A stretch of DNA of 39,287 nucleotides from a bacterium (GTDB taxonomy: Bacteria; Patescibacteriota; Minisyncoccia; Moranbacterales; UBA2206). Both the position numbers and the translations under genes were made by a program. Below, in pieces: positions 14,722-23,138 of this stretch; within the stretch, counting starts at the first letter, position 1; every line of letters begins with the position of its first letter. Location: contig JAJYKZ010000009.1 of NCBI GenBank assembly GCA_021788105.1, positions 1 through 39,287 on the forward strand, read 5' to 3'. The notes beneath the pieces are model-generated. The model saw nothing but the letters and a program-made list of their open reading frames with translations. It was not told the origin of the DNA and did no database searches.

Positions 14722-17211
14722 ATGGATTTTAATTTGATACTCCCGCCCCTTTTGTGGATAACGGCGACAATCAGTTTGGCGAGCGGCGCCTGGGTGGTGT
14801 TTCGGAGTTTTTTTGGTTTTCGGACGCAGATCAACCGCTCGATGAATCTCGACCTGGATATTATCCGGGTTTCCAAAGTTGTAAAACCGAAAGAGGACAA
14901 TTCCAACAATCGGGAAGAAATTTGGAAAGAGGAAATCGGAGCGATGGAGCAGCTTCTGGCCTCGCTGACTTCGCTGCGGGAGAAAAAAAGTTTTTTCTAT
15001 AAGCTTCTGTATGATGAGCCGTATATTTCTTTTGAGATTGCCAATTCTTCCAAAGATGAAGAAATTGTTTTTTTTGTTTCGATTCCCAAAAAGTTTCGGG
15101 AAAGCGTGGAAAAGCAGATCCATAGTTTTTTTCCGAACGCGGTTTTGGAAAAATCCAAAGATTTCAATATTTTTTCGCCGGGAAGTTTTACGGAAGCGGC
15201 AATTCTTAAATTAAGAAACAAACATTATTTTCCAATCAAGACTTATGAAAATCTGGAAGTCGATCCTTTGAACGCGATCACGAACGCGCTGAGCAAGCTG
15301 GACACGGTACAGGAAGGCGCGGCTGTTCAGCTGGTGTTGAAGCCGGCCGGACCGGGCTGGCGTTCGGCCGGGCGGTCGATCGCCCATAAGATGCAACAAG
15401 GGAAAAGGCTGAAAGATGTCCATAGCAATTCGGTCGCTTTGAAATTCGGCAAAGAAATCGGCAGCACCTTTTATGACACACTGATCAGCACCAAAAAAGA
15501 CGACAAGATGAATCCTTTTGAAGGAAAAACAGTCCAGCTTACTCCGGAAGAACAGGAATTGGTAAAGAGCGTCGAACAAAAAGCCAGTAAAACCGGATTT
15601 AAGGTAAACGTACGCTTGGTGGCTTCAGCGGCCAGCGAAGAGCGCGCGCAGCAAATTTTGGCGCAACTGGAAAATGCGTTCGCTCAGTTTGAAAACTCCG
15701 ATACGAATTGGTTTCAGATCAAAAAACGAGTCAAGAAAAAAGACATCGCCTATAATTTTATCTTCCGCAATTTCGAAGACGAACACGCGATAATTCTGAA
15801 TACGGAAGAAGTGGCCAGTATTTTCCACCTGCCGATCTCGGTTACGGAGGCGCCGAAAATCAAGTGGCTAAAATCCAACGCCGCGCCGCCGCCGGTGGAC
15901 ATTCCGGCAGAGGGTTTGCTTTTGGGATTTAATGAATATCGGGGAACAAAAACGGAAATCAGGATGACGGATGACGATCGGCGGAGGCATACCTACATCA
16001 TCGGACAGACCGGTACCGGTAAGTCGACATTTATGCAAGAGATGGCCAAACAGGATGCCCGCAATGGAAAAGGATTTTGCATTATCGATCCGCACGGCAG
16101 TTTTGTCGAGGATGTTTTAACGGCGATTCCGAAAGAACGGGCGGAAGATGTTATCTATTTCGATCCGGCGGATGTGGAACGGCCGTTCGGCTTGAATATG
16201 CTGGAATACGATCCGGCCAAACCGGAGCAGAAAACTTTTGTGATCAATGAAATGATCGGCATTTTCGATCAGTTGTATGATCTCAAGGCGACCGGCGGTC
16301 CGATGTTTGAGCAATATATGCGCAACGCCATGCTTTTGGTGATGGAAGATCCGGAATCGGGCTCGACTCTGATGGAAATTCCCAAGGTTTTGGCTGATGA
16401 AGATTTCCGCCAGCTGAAACTTTCGCGCTGCCAGAATCCGATCGTGGTGGATTTCTGGACGAAGGAAGCGGAAAAAGCGGGCGGCGAGGCGGCGTTGGCC
16501 AATATGGTTCCCTACATCACTTCCAAGCTGACTACTTTTCTTTCCAATGATATGATGCGCCCGATCATTGCCCAGCAGAAAAGCACAATCAATTTTCGCG
16601 AGATAATGGATGATGGAAAAATTCTGCTGATCAATCTTTCCAAAGGAAAGATCGGCGAGATTAATGCCCGGCTTTTGGGCATGGTGATTGTGGGAAAAAT
16701 TTTGATGGCGGCGCTTTCCCGCGTGGATATGCCGGAAGAGGAACGCCAGGATTTCTATCTCTATTTGGATGAATTTCAAAATGTTACGACCAATTCCATC
16801 GCGCAGATTCTTTCCGAAGCCCGCAAATACCGGCTGGATCTGATTATTGCGCATCAGTTCATCGCCCAGCTCAAAGAGGAAATTTCCAAGGCGGTGTTCG
16901 GAAATGTGGGTTCCTTGTGCGCTTTCCGCGTGGGCGCGGAAGATGCCGAGTTTTTGGAAAAGCAGTTCGAGCCCGAATTTACGCGGAACGATTTGGTGAA
17001 TGTGGATAACCGCAATCTTTTCGCCAAGCTGCTGATAAACAATCTTTTGACCAAGCCGTTCAACATGAAAACCTATCCGCCGACCAAAGGCGATCAGGAA
17101 ATTGCCAACGCGCTCAAGGAATTGTCCCGCCTCAAATACGGCCGCGACAAAAACATCGTCAACCGGGAAATTATGGAACGGACGAAAATGAAAGTTTTTG
17201 AAGGCGGTTAA
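14722..17211 (+). CDS. VirD4/TraG- or HerA-like membrane ATPase
   Basis: An 829-aa protein. Residues 4-32 form a membrane helix (LLWITATISLASGAWVVF); about 60-400 is a large domain without motifs that I can name. The motor domain begins with YIIGQTGTGKSTFMQEMAKQ (P-loop near residue 428), then GFCIIDPHGSFVEDV. Walker B is FYLYLDEFQNV near 680 and LIIAHQFIAQL near 710. This is the layout of coupling-protein and HerA-type ATPases that pump DNA or protein, here anchored in the membrane. It follows three unknown genes in one run. No VirB4, VirB6 or relaxase is in the window, so a complete conjugation system is not shown. Confidence 0.85.
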   Translation: MDFNLILPPLLWITATISLASGAWVVFRSFFGFRTQINRSMNLDLDIIRVSKVVKPKEDNSNNREEIWKEEIGAMEQLLASLTSLREKKSFFYKLLYDEPYISFEIANSSKDEEIVFFVSIPKKFRESVEKQIHSFFPNAVLEKSKDFNIFSPGSFTEAAILKLRNKHYFPIKTYENLEVDPLNAITNALSKLDTVQEGAAVQLVLKPAGPGWRSAGRSIAHKMQQGKRLKDVHSNSVALKFGKEIGSTFYDTLISTKKDDKMNPFEGKTVQLTPEEQELVKSVEQKASKTGFKVNVRLVASAASEERAQQILAQLENAFAQFENSDTNWFQIKKRVKKKDIAYNFIFRNFEDEHAIILNTEEVASIFHLPISVTEAPKIKWLKSNAAPPPVDIPAEGLLLGFNEYRGTKTEIRMTDDDRRRHTYIIGQTGTGKSTFMQEMAKQDARNGKGFCIIDPHGSFVEDVLTAIPKERAEDVIYFDPADVERPFGLNMLEYDPAKPEQKTFVINEMIGIFDQLYDLKATGGPMFEQYMRNAMLLVMEDPESGSTLMEIPKVLADEDFRQLKLSRCQNPIVVDFWTKEAEKAGGEAALANMVPYITSKLTTFLSNDMMRPIIAQQKSTINFREIMDDGKILLINLSKGKIGEINARLLGMVIVGKILMAALSRVDMPEEERQDFYLYLDEFQNVTTNSIAQILSEARKYRLDLIIAHQFIAQLKEEISKAVFGNVGSLCAFRVGAEDAEFLEKQFEPEFTRNDLVNVDNRNLFAKLLINNLLTKPFNMKTYPPTKGDQEIANALKELSRLKYGRDKNIVNREIMERTKMKVFEGG

Positions 17212-17228
17212 GCTTTATAAAAATTTTT

Positions 17229-17813
17229 ATGAATATTAATAAAGCAGAAACAAAAAACGTAGTTTATGTTTTTATTGATGCTTCAAATCTTTAGCAAGTG
17301 CAAAAAGCTAAAAGCAAACTTTTTGATTACGGGAAACTTAGAAATTTTTTAAAAAGAAAATTTGAAGGATCGGAAATAAAAATTTTTTATTATACTGCAT
17401 ATCCTGCTGATGGAACAAGAAGTTACAGCACTGACGGGAGGCATAAGTTTTATACCTTTCTTAAGAAAGGACTGGATTTCGTTGTCAGGAAGAAGGAATT
17501 GAAACGTATATCGGTAATTACTGATGAAGGACAGGCTATTGAAGAAAAAGGAAACATGGATGTGGAGATGACAATAGATGTTATTCACTATATGAAAAAA
17601 TATAACATAGCAGTTTTGTTTACAGGCGATTCAGATTTTCTTGCATTGGTAACTTATTTAAAAAATGGCGGCAAAAAAGTTTATATTTTTTCATCAAAAA
17701 ACAATGCATCTAGGGAACTAAAAACAGGCGGAGATGGATATTTTGATGTGCTAGAAATTAAGGATGATATTTGGGGAAAAGAACTAAAGCATAGATCTGA
17801 AATGACCGAATAA
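17229..17813 (+). pseudogene. NYN-domain (LabA/DUF88) nuclease gene with in-frame TAG at codon 22
   Basis: From the ATG at 17229 the frame reads a short lead-in and then VVYVFIDASNL, a TAG stop (17292-17294), and continues QVQKAKSKLFDYGKL in the same frame to 17813. NYN proteins normally read FIDASNLWQxQKxK here, so a Trp codon TGG seems to have become TAG. The first catalytic Asp (FID) lies before the stop; the others, in GNMDVEMTIDV and FTGDSDFLAL, lie after it. A restart at GTG 17298 would give 171 aa lacking the first strand and Asp, probably inactive as an RNase. TAG ends other genes here and a RF1 is present, so recoding is unlikely. A sequencing error cannot be ruled out. Confidence 0.8.
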
Positions 17814-17841
17814 AAAAGCAACCCTCCTCTCGGAGGGTTGC
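17812..17841 (-). terminator. strong intrinsic terminator on the minus strand
   Basis: GCAACCCTCC (17818-17827) pairs with GGAGGGTTGC (17832-17841); on the minus strand the stem is followed by TTTTTT (17817-17812). On the plus strand there is no T-tract, so it works mainly leftward. Confidence 0.75.
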
Positions 17842-17883
17842 CCTTGGATGTAATACCCTTTCAGTTATGGATAACTGAAAGAC
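17812..17883 (-). ncRNA. probable small RNA of about 72 nt
   Basis: On the minus strand a good promoter (17917-17890) is followed within about 70 bases by a strong intrinsic terminator, with no gene between. The RNA would hold two hairpins. One is at its 5' end (17881-17858) with 11-bp perfect arms CTTTCAGTTAT/ATAACTGAAAG. The other is the terminator stem (17841-17818), 10 bp with a GAGA tetraloop, followed by T6. A six-codon frame (MSFSYP) opens at the predicted start but then stops inside the first hairpin. The target and family are unknown. It points away from the 726-aa gene and ends against the 3' end of the NYN gene. Confidence 0.6.
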
Positions 17884-17889
17884 ATAATA

Positions 17890-17917
17890 AGTATAGCAAA
17901 ATCAACTTAGTTGTCAA
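17890..17917 (-). promoter_or_regulatory. promoter TTGACA-16-TATACT with extended -10 (small RNA)
   Basis: On the minus strand TTGACA (17917-17912) and TATACT (17895-17890) are 16 bases apart, with TGC directly before the -10. A second TTGACA lies at 17936-17931 without a matching -10. The 24-bp dyad at 17858-17881 starts about two bases after the predicted start, so it may also be an operator. Confidence 0.6.
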
Positions 17918-17941
17918 TAGCGCCAATACTTGTCAAATAAT

Positions 17942-18054
17942 ACGCTTATTTATGGGGAATATTTCAAAAACTTATGAGGTGGTTTATTAACTTATTACAA
18001 AGCACTGTTTTTCAAACTGTTATTTCGGGGACAGTGTTTTTGTGAAAGTATCCC
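17942..18054. other. intergenic stretch with an inverted repeat, possible mobile remnant
   Basis: No gene. CACTGT at 18003-18008 and ACAGTG further right (in TTTCGGGGACAGTGTTTTTG) are inverted and can form a stem of about 11 pairs with a loop of more than 20. The CGGGGACAGTG string recalls the palindromic units that accompany REP-associated transposases, but no transposase is nearby. It could also serve as the 3' hairpin of the 726-aa gene on the minus strand. Confidence 0.3.
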
Positions 18055-20235
18055 TTACTTCATTCCGATCGCCTTCACAAAATCATTTCCGGTGAGGTAA
18101 ATGTTGCCGGATTTTTCATCGATGGTCAAATTATTGGCATTGGCAATTTCCGGGTTGTAATATTGCGCGATGATGCTGCCGTTGTTATCGGTCTTGACGA
18201 CGCGGGAATTGGCTTTGTCCAAAATGTATAAGTTTCCGCTGTCTTGGTCGACAAAAATGTTGTCGAGAACAATCGGAGTGGCGGTCGAACTGATTGTGAA
18301 ACTCTGTTTCTTTCCGCGAAAAAGTTTGGAAACGGTTTTGCCGTCGGCCAGAAAAATATTTTCATTGACAGAAACTCCTTTCAAACCGGCCAGACTTGTC
18401 TGGTCTTTGAGCCAGTTGAATTTCCCGCCGAAGCCGCCGGCGACGCGCGGATAGCGGTAGATTTGATTGTTTTGAGAATCAAAGAGGTAGAGGTAGGTGA
18501 GAAAAGTTTCGGCGGCCGCAATATTGGCGTTGGCAGGAAGTGCGATGCTGTTGTCTTGGAAGGAATCGGGAATTGGACTGAAGGAAATCAATTTGCCGCC
18601 GCCATTCATCAGGAAAATCAGATTCAAGCTGTCCATGCCGGTGGCGACTTTGATGTCTCCAAAATTGCCGGGAATGGAAAATGTTTTATTGGTTGTCGGA
18701 TCAATTACGGCCGATCGAGTGATGATAAAAATTTTTCCATTGAGATCGATCGTGCTGAAAATATTATTTCCTGAATAAACATCGGTAAGATTTTTTTGAA
18801 TAACATTGGTGTCTTGGGCGAGCGGCCGGGAGGGCGCGGCCGGTTGAACGGCGATTTCTTTTTTGGCGGCAATATTATTTTCAATTTTGACTATGAAATA
18901 GGGTACGACAAAAATAGCGATCAAGATCAGAAGCGCGTAAATTTTTTGTTCGTAGCTGAGATTATTTGAAATTTTTTTAATTCTGGAAAGGCTGGGAATA
19001 ATTTTCAATTCGGATGTCTCGGCTATTTTCGGTTCGGTATTGATTTTTTCTGAAGGGGCGGATGCGGAAATCCCGGATTCGGCCGGCTGTTTTTTTAAAA
19101 TCGAAACTTGTTTTTTTTCTGCAAAAATTTCTGCTTCCCGGGCTCTTATCTTTTTTCTTTCGGCAATTTTTTCCGAAAGAGATGATTTTTGCCGGGATAA
19201 TTGTTTTGCGCCCGTTGCCGTTATTTTTTTAAGCGATCCTAGGATTTTTTTGCCGGAATCTTTCAGAAAATCTTTTGCCAGCGAAGAATAATAATTCCAC
19301 TCGATGCCGTTTTGTTTTACCGTTTCGCCGACGTCTTCCTTGATGTAAATGTGCCCGGTCTTTTTTTGAGTAACTTCATTGGCTTTGTGCAGCGCGGATT
19401 GCAGTTCGGTTTCAGTTTTTGGATCCGTCTTGATTTCCGGAGCCGGTTTTCTCCCGGTTTTTTTGGTAAAAGTTTTTTGGCTGAAAGCATTCAACGACTC
19501 TTCTCTCCGGGCCGGAACAAACACTTCTTCCTCGATTACTTTTTCTTTGATGTCGGTCACCAGAACTGCGGCAGTTTCCAGCTCGTTTCCCAAAGCGGTT
19601 TTTAAAAAGCGCATAAAATCTTCGTTGGAAAAGCGAAGCGCGCTTTTTTTTATTTCGTCCATGGAAAAAATTTCAAAAATATCATGAGTGGCCAGAATCA
19701 ATTTGTCGTCCCTTTCCAATTTTCCGGAGGAGACGTTCACGAAAGTTTTCAGAGGATGAGGTTCTGATTCGGGCGCCAATCCTTCGCTGATGTCTGTCAG
19801 TCCTTTGGCGCGCAAAAGAAGGGCGGAAGCGTTCCCGGTTTGCGAAAAATGCAAATTATTTTTTTCTATGACCGCGCAGATGGCATTTAATTTTCCGAGC
19901 CAGCTTACGTTGCCGTGCTCGGCCAGTTTCGACAGGGCCAAGTTGGCTTTATGGAGGGCGGCTTCGAAACTTTCAATAGGGTCTCTTTTGGTCTTGGAGA
20001 AATATTCTTTTTTGATGACGGAAATAAGATAATTGACGATGTAGGAAGAATCTTCCGTCTGGTCGTTTACCTTGAAGACACCAATCAAAGTTCCCAAATT
20101 TTGCTGGGAAATATTTTCCGGATTTTGGTTGAGAATTTCGATGAACGGCTGGAGTTTTTTATTGTTGCAGACAAAAACATTTTCGAAGAAGGCTTCCAAT
20201 TCGGTTATGGGTTTGTCCAATTTTTTTTTGGGCAT
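18055..20235 (-). CDS. PP2C-like domain, transmembrane helix and beta-propeller protein
   Basis: A 726-aa protein in three parts. Residues 1-235 resemble a serine phosphatase fold of the PP2C kind: LNAICAVIEKNNLHFSQTGN and LERDDKLILATHDIFEIF match its strand pattern (sound, DD near the C-terminal strands), but the early DG motif for metal is absent, so activity is doubtful. Residues 240-420 are charged and Lys-rich. A helix at about 424-446 (YALLILIAIFVVPYFIVKI) crosses the membrane. About 490-726 is a repeat region with NHL/propeller-like blades (LYLFDSQNNQIYRYPR, NLYILDKANSRVVKTDNNGS). It may sense an outside ligand and signal inward. No known name. A DedA gene precedes it by 33 bases. Confidence 0.7.
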   Translation of the reverse strand: MPKKKLDKPITELEAFFENVFVCNNKKLQPFIEILNQNPENISQQNLGTLIGVFKVNDQTEDSSYIVNYLISVIKKEYFSKTKRDPIESFEAALHKANLALSKLAEHGNVSWLGKLNAICAVIEKNNLHFSQTGNASALLLRAKGLTDISEGLAPESEPHPLKTFVNVSSGKLERDDKLILATHDIFEIFSMDEIKKSALRFSNEDFMRFLKTALGNELETAAVLVTDIKEKVIEEEVFVPARREESLNAFSQKTFTKKTGRKPAPEIKTDPKTETELQSALHKANEVTQKKTGHIYIKEDVGETVKQNGIEWNYYSSLAKDFLKDSGKKILGSLKKITATGAKQLSRQKSSLSEKIAERKKIRAREAEIFAEKKQVSILKKQPAESGISASAPSEKINTEPKIAETSELKIIPSLSRIKKISNNLSYEQKIYALLILIAIFVVPYFIVKIENNIAAKKEIAVQPAAPSRPLAQDTNVIQKNLTDVYSGNNIFSTIDLNGKIFIITRSAVIDPTTNKTFSIPGNFGDIKVATGMDSLNLIFLMNGGGKLISFSPIPDSFQDNSIALPANANIAAAETFLTYLYLFDSQNNQIYRYPRVAGGFGGKFNWLKDQTSLAGLKGVSVNENIFLADGKTVSKLFRGKKQSFTISSTATPIVLDNIFVDQDSGNLYILDKANSRVVKTDNNGSIIAQYYNPEIANANNLTIDEKSGNIYLTGNDFVKAIGMK

Positions 20236-20268
20236 AATTTTAATTCTCGCCTTAATTATAGGAAAAAA

Positions 20269-20874
20269 TTATTTGTTTTCGAATATTTCTTTCGATTTAT
20301 ATTTTTTATAGAATGTCAGGGATAAATAGAAAATAACAGCCAGTGCGAAAATTATGATTCCGGCAAAACGGATATAGTCGTTAATTTTCAGGAAAGCGTA
20401 TCCGAAGAAATAGCCGATTACCACGAGAAGGCTGCTCCAGACCAGGCCGCCGGTCAGCGAACCGAATAAAAATTTTTTCAAATCCATTTTTACGGCGCCG
20501 GCGGCGATAAAGGTAATCCAGCAAAGGCCGGTGGTTGATTTCACGGCAAAAATAGTTTTGCGGCCATGCTTTGCGAAAAGTTTTTCTATTTTTTCCACGA
20601 TGGCCGGTTTGACTTTCAACACCTGTTCGGCTCTTTTGAGCGCTCGAGCGCCGCCGTGGTAGCCGATAGCGTATAAGATCAGGTCGCCTATAATATCCCC
20701 CAAAAGACTCAGGAGAAAAACGATAAAGACGTTAAAAAATCCCAGGCTGGCCAAAAAAGCGCCAATTATGGCTATGATCGGCCCTTCGATGATCATTATC
20801 AAAAGCATTGTCGGGTAGCCCAGTGTTTTTATGAAATTTAGGACGTTTGGATCGGCAAAATTAATGTGGAACAT
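20269..20874 (-). CDS. DedA/VTT-family membrane protein
   Basis: A 201-aa protein with four to five hydrophobic segments. MLLIMIIEGPIIAIIGAFLA near the N-terminus carries the conserved E-G-P loop of DedA proteins, followed by LLGDIIGDLILYAIGYHGG. The later segment has GLCWITFIAAGAVKMDLKKF, matching the R/K..P/A..G pattern of the family only partly. DedA proteins are linked to flipping of polyprenyl phosphate or phospholipid across the membrane, which fits the many lipid-linked-sugar enzymes nearby. It is the upstream gene of a minus-strand pair. Confidence 0.85.
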   Translation of the reverse strand: MFHINFADPNVLNFIKTLGYPTMLLIMIIEGPIIAIIGAFLASLGFFNVFIVFLLSLLGDIIGDLILYAIGYHGGARALKRAEQVLKVKPAIVEKIEKLFAKHGRKTIFAVKSTTGLCWITFIAAGAVKMDLKKFLFGSLTGGLVWSSLLVVIGYFFGYAFLKINDYIRFAGIIIFALAVIFYLSLTFYKKYKSKEIFENK

Positions 20875-20927
20875 ATTGATATGGATATTTTAACATAATT
20901 TCTGCAAAAAATGAAGAATCCTGTTTC

Positions 20928-20956
20928 TTTACTTTTTGCTTCCGGAAGGCTATACT
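20928..20956 (+). promoter_or_regulatory. candidate promoter TTTACT-17-TATACT
   Basis: TTTACT (20928-20933) and TATACT (20951-20956) with a 17-base spacer lie about 40 bases before the winged-helix gene at 20998. The -35 matches consensus at four of six positions. Confidence 0.4.
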
Positions 20957-20997
20957 GAATATGGAATCGGGGGCAATTAAACTTTAATTTAAAGATA

Positions 20998-21597
20998 ATG
21001 TCTGAAATCTTAGAAAATCTTTTCGGGTCCAAAGAAAAAGTGCGTCTGCTCAGATTTTTTCTCCAGAATCCTGAGAGAGAATACGAGTTGGATGAAATAG
21101 TCCGGCGCAATATGTTGCGGGGATCCGGCATCCGCAAGGAGTTGGAAAATTTGAAAAAAATAAAGTTTCTCAAAATGAAAACCCGGGAAGGGAAGAAAGT
21201 CTATCTTCTTAATCAGAATTTTGTTTTTTATCCGGAACTGAAAAATCTCATTTCCAAAGCCAATCTTAATCCGCAGTCGAAGAGTTTGAATAAGATCAAA
21301 AACATCGGCAATGTAAAACTGGCTGTGATCAGCGGAGCGTTTATCAACTACAACAAAAGCAAGGCCGATATGATCCTGGTGGCGGACAACGTCAGCCGGG
21401 CGCGGCTGAAAAATATTATGAGCAATTTGGAAGCGGAGATCGGGAAGGAAATAGATTTTGCATTGATGACCGGAGAAGAATTCAAATACCGTCTCAACAT
21501 GCTGGACAAATTTATTTTGGAATTTTTGGAAGGACCGCACGAGGAACTGGTGAATAAAATTACCGGCCTCAAACAGTTTATCGCTAAGCGCAAATAA
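20998..21597 (+). CDS. winged-helix regulator with degenerate nucleotidyltransferase-like domain
   Basis: 199 aa. The first 75 residues form a winged helix: KVRLLRFFLQNPEREYELDE, then a recognition-helix stretch and KMKTREGKKVYLLN as the wing. Residues 100-199 follow the pattern of minimal nucleotidyltransferases: LAVISGAFINYNKSKADMIL occupies the place of GSxARGExSDIDL, and the following LEAEIGKEIDFALMTGEEFK and FILEFLEGPHEEL match the rest. The catalytic GS and second Asp are changed, so the domain is likely inactive and regulatory. This fusion is common in candidate-phyla genomes. It starts a run with rmuC. Confidence 0.75.
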   Translation: MSEILENLFGSKEKVRLLRFFLQNPEREYELDEIVRRNMLRGSGIRKELENLKKIKFLKMKTREGKKVYLLNQNFVFYPELKNLISKANLNPQSKSLNKIKNIGNVKLAVISGAFINYNKSKADMILVADNVSRARLKNIMSNLEAEIGKEIDFALMTGEEFKYRLNMLDKFILEFLEGPHEELVNKITGLKQFIAKRK

Positions 21598-21599
21598 CC

Positions 21600-22694
21600 A
21601 TGCTTTATTTTTTAATAGTAATCTTAGTTGCCATCAGCCTGCTTTTGACTTGGCTGGTGTTTGATTTAAAAAAGAAACTGGAGCGCGAAAATTCCGGCCT
21701 GGAGAAAAACGAAAAATTAGCGGCGATCATGGAGCGGCTGGCGATTCTTTCCGACCAGAACCGCGATTTGCGGCGTACGATGGATAACAAACTTTCGGAA
21801 ACGCACCGTGCGACGCAAGAACAGATCAGTCAAACCATTCGCACGGTCCAAGGCATCAGCGGACAATCCGCCCGGCAGATTGCCGATGTGGTGGCCGGAC
21901 TGACCAAGCTCGAAGAAACCAACAAGCAAGTGGTGAATTTTTCGGCGCAATTGCAAAACCTTCAGGACATTTTGAAAAATCCCAAACAACGGGGAATTCT
22001 GGGTGAATATTTTTTGGAAGAGACTCTTAAAAATGTTCTGCCGCCCAATTCTTATCAAATGCAATACGGTTTCAAAGATGGAACGATCGTTGATGCCGTG
22101 GTTTTTGTCAAAGACAAAATAATTCCGGTTGATTCCAAATTTTCTTTGGAAAATTATGAAAAAATATTGAGCACTTCAGACGCCGAGGAACGTGAAAAAT
22201 ATATCAAACAGTTTAAGAATGATCTGAAATTCCGGATCGACGAAACGGCAAAATACGTAAAGCCGGCGGAAGATACGATGGATTTTGCTTTCATGTTCAT
22301 TCCTTCCGAGTCGATCTATTATGATCTGCTGTCCGGAACGGTCGGCGTGGTGAATTCGCGTGATTTGATCGACTATGCCTTTAAGGAAAAGCACGTCATC
22401 ATTGTTTCGCCGACTTCTTTTTTGGCCTATCTTCAAACAGTTCTTCAGGGATTGCGCGCGTTGCAGATCGAGGAAAGCGCCAAGCAGATCCGGGCCAATG
22501 TTGAGAAGTTGGGAAAACATATGCTGACTTTCGAAGAGTTTATGAAAAAAGTCGGAAACAGTTTGGGCACGACGGTCAATCATTTCAATTCCGCCTACAA
22601 AGAACTGGGGAAAATCGATAAGGACGTAGCACGGGTGACGGAGGGGGAAAAAAGTATTGATCCGCTTGTGCTGGACAGGCCGAGCGAGGAGTAA
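21600..22694 (+). CDS. rmuC: RmuC-family DNA recombination protein
   Basis: 364 aa. An N-terminal membrane helix (FLIVILVAISLLLTWLVFDL) is followed by a coiled coil to about residue 120. The RmuC domain then starts with KQRGILGEYFLEETLKNVLP. It contains DGTIVDAVVFVKDKIIPVDS followed by KF, i.e. the D...DxK residues of a PD-(D/E)xK-like nuclease core, and HVIIVSPTSFLAYLQTVLQG. RmuC proteins limit rearrangements at inverted repeats; the biochemical activity is not firmly known. It begins 2 bases after the regulator gene stops. Confidence 0.9.
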   Translation: MLYFLIVILVAISLLLTWLVFDLKKKLERENSGLEKNEKLAAIMERLAILSDQNRDLRRTMDNKLSETHRATQEQISQTIRTVQGISGQSARQIADVVAGLTKLEETNKQVVNFSAQLQNLQDILKNPKQRGILGEYFLEETLKNVLPPNSYQMQYGFKDGTIVDAVVFVKDKIIPVDSKFSLENYEKILSTSDAEEREKYIKQFKNDLKFRIDETAKYVKPAEDTMDFAFMFIPSESIYYDLLSGTVGVVNSRDLIDYAFKEKHVIIVSPTSFLAYLQTVLQGLRALQIEESAKQIRANVEKLGKHMLTFEEFMKKVGNSLGTTVNHFNSAYKELGKIDKDVARVTEGEKSIDPLVLDRPSEE

Positions 22695-22705
22695 CGGCGA
22701 AGAAA

Positions 22706-23122
22706 ATGAAATTGGAAAATATCAAAATCAATAAAAAAATCTTTCAAGGCTTAATTGAAAACTTTAAGTCTTTTTTTGCCCGGGAATATTTTCGAAGCGG
22801 AATCGTGATTTGGCTTCTGGTCCTTTCCTTGTTTTTTAATCTGGCCGGCTGGATCAGCTTGAAAATCTTCGTAAAGGCGGTTGACTTTCCCATAATCCTC
22901 CATTATAATGTGTACTTCGGAGTGGATTCAATAGGCAGCTACAAGGCAGTCTATCTGATGCCGGCAATCGGACTGGCTTTATTGGCCTCTAATTTGCTTC
23001 TTTCCATTTATTTCTATAAAAACAAAGAAAGGATTGCCAGTTATTTGCTGTTGATAGCCGCGCTCATGATACAACTAAGTCTGGCTGTCGCTGCGGTCGG
23101 CATAATTATTATAAATTACTAA
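22706..23122 (+). CDS. small membrane protein of unknown function
   Basis: 138 aa with three predicted helices: about 32-55 (IVIWLLVLSLFFNLAGWISL), 78-100 (VYLMPAIGLALLASNLLLS) and 110-136 (YLLLIAALMIQLSLAVAAVG). Between the first two lies PIILHYNVYFGVDSIGSY, a short conserved-looking loop seen in similar small proteins of this group. No enzymatic motif. It is 11 bases after rmuC and 16 bases before the GT2 gene. Confidence 0.7.
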   Translation: MKLENIKINKKIFQGLIENFKSFFAREYFRSGIVIWLLVLSLFFNLAGWISLKIFVKAVDFPIILHYNVYFGVDSIGSYKAVYLMPAIGLALLASNLLLSIYFYKNKERIASYLLLIAALMIQLSLAVAAVGIIIINY

Positions 23123-23138
23123 ACTTGCCGCTAATCTA

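Noticed and set aside
16117..16854. Long minus-strand open frame inside the ATPase gene (also 5158-5814, 23907-24722 and similar)
   Set aside because: These are antisense shadows of well-supported genes and show no family motifs.
14722..17211. A complete type IV conjugation system
   Set aside because: No relaxase, VirB4, VirB6 or VirB8-10 gene is visible; only the motor-like ATPase and a pilin-like fusion elsewhere.
17292..17294. TAG recoded as an amino acid in this organism
   Set aside because: FtsQ-like, the 150-aa, cohesin-pilin and nucleotidase genes end at TAG, and RF1 is present.
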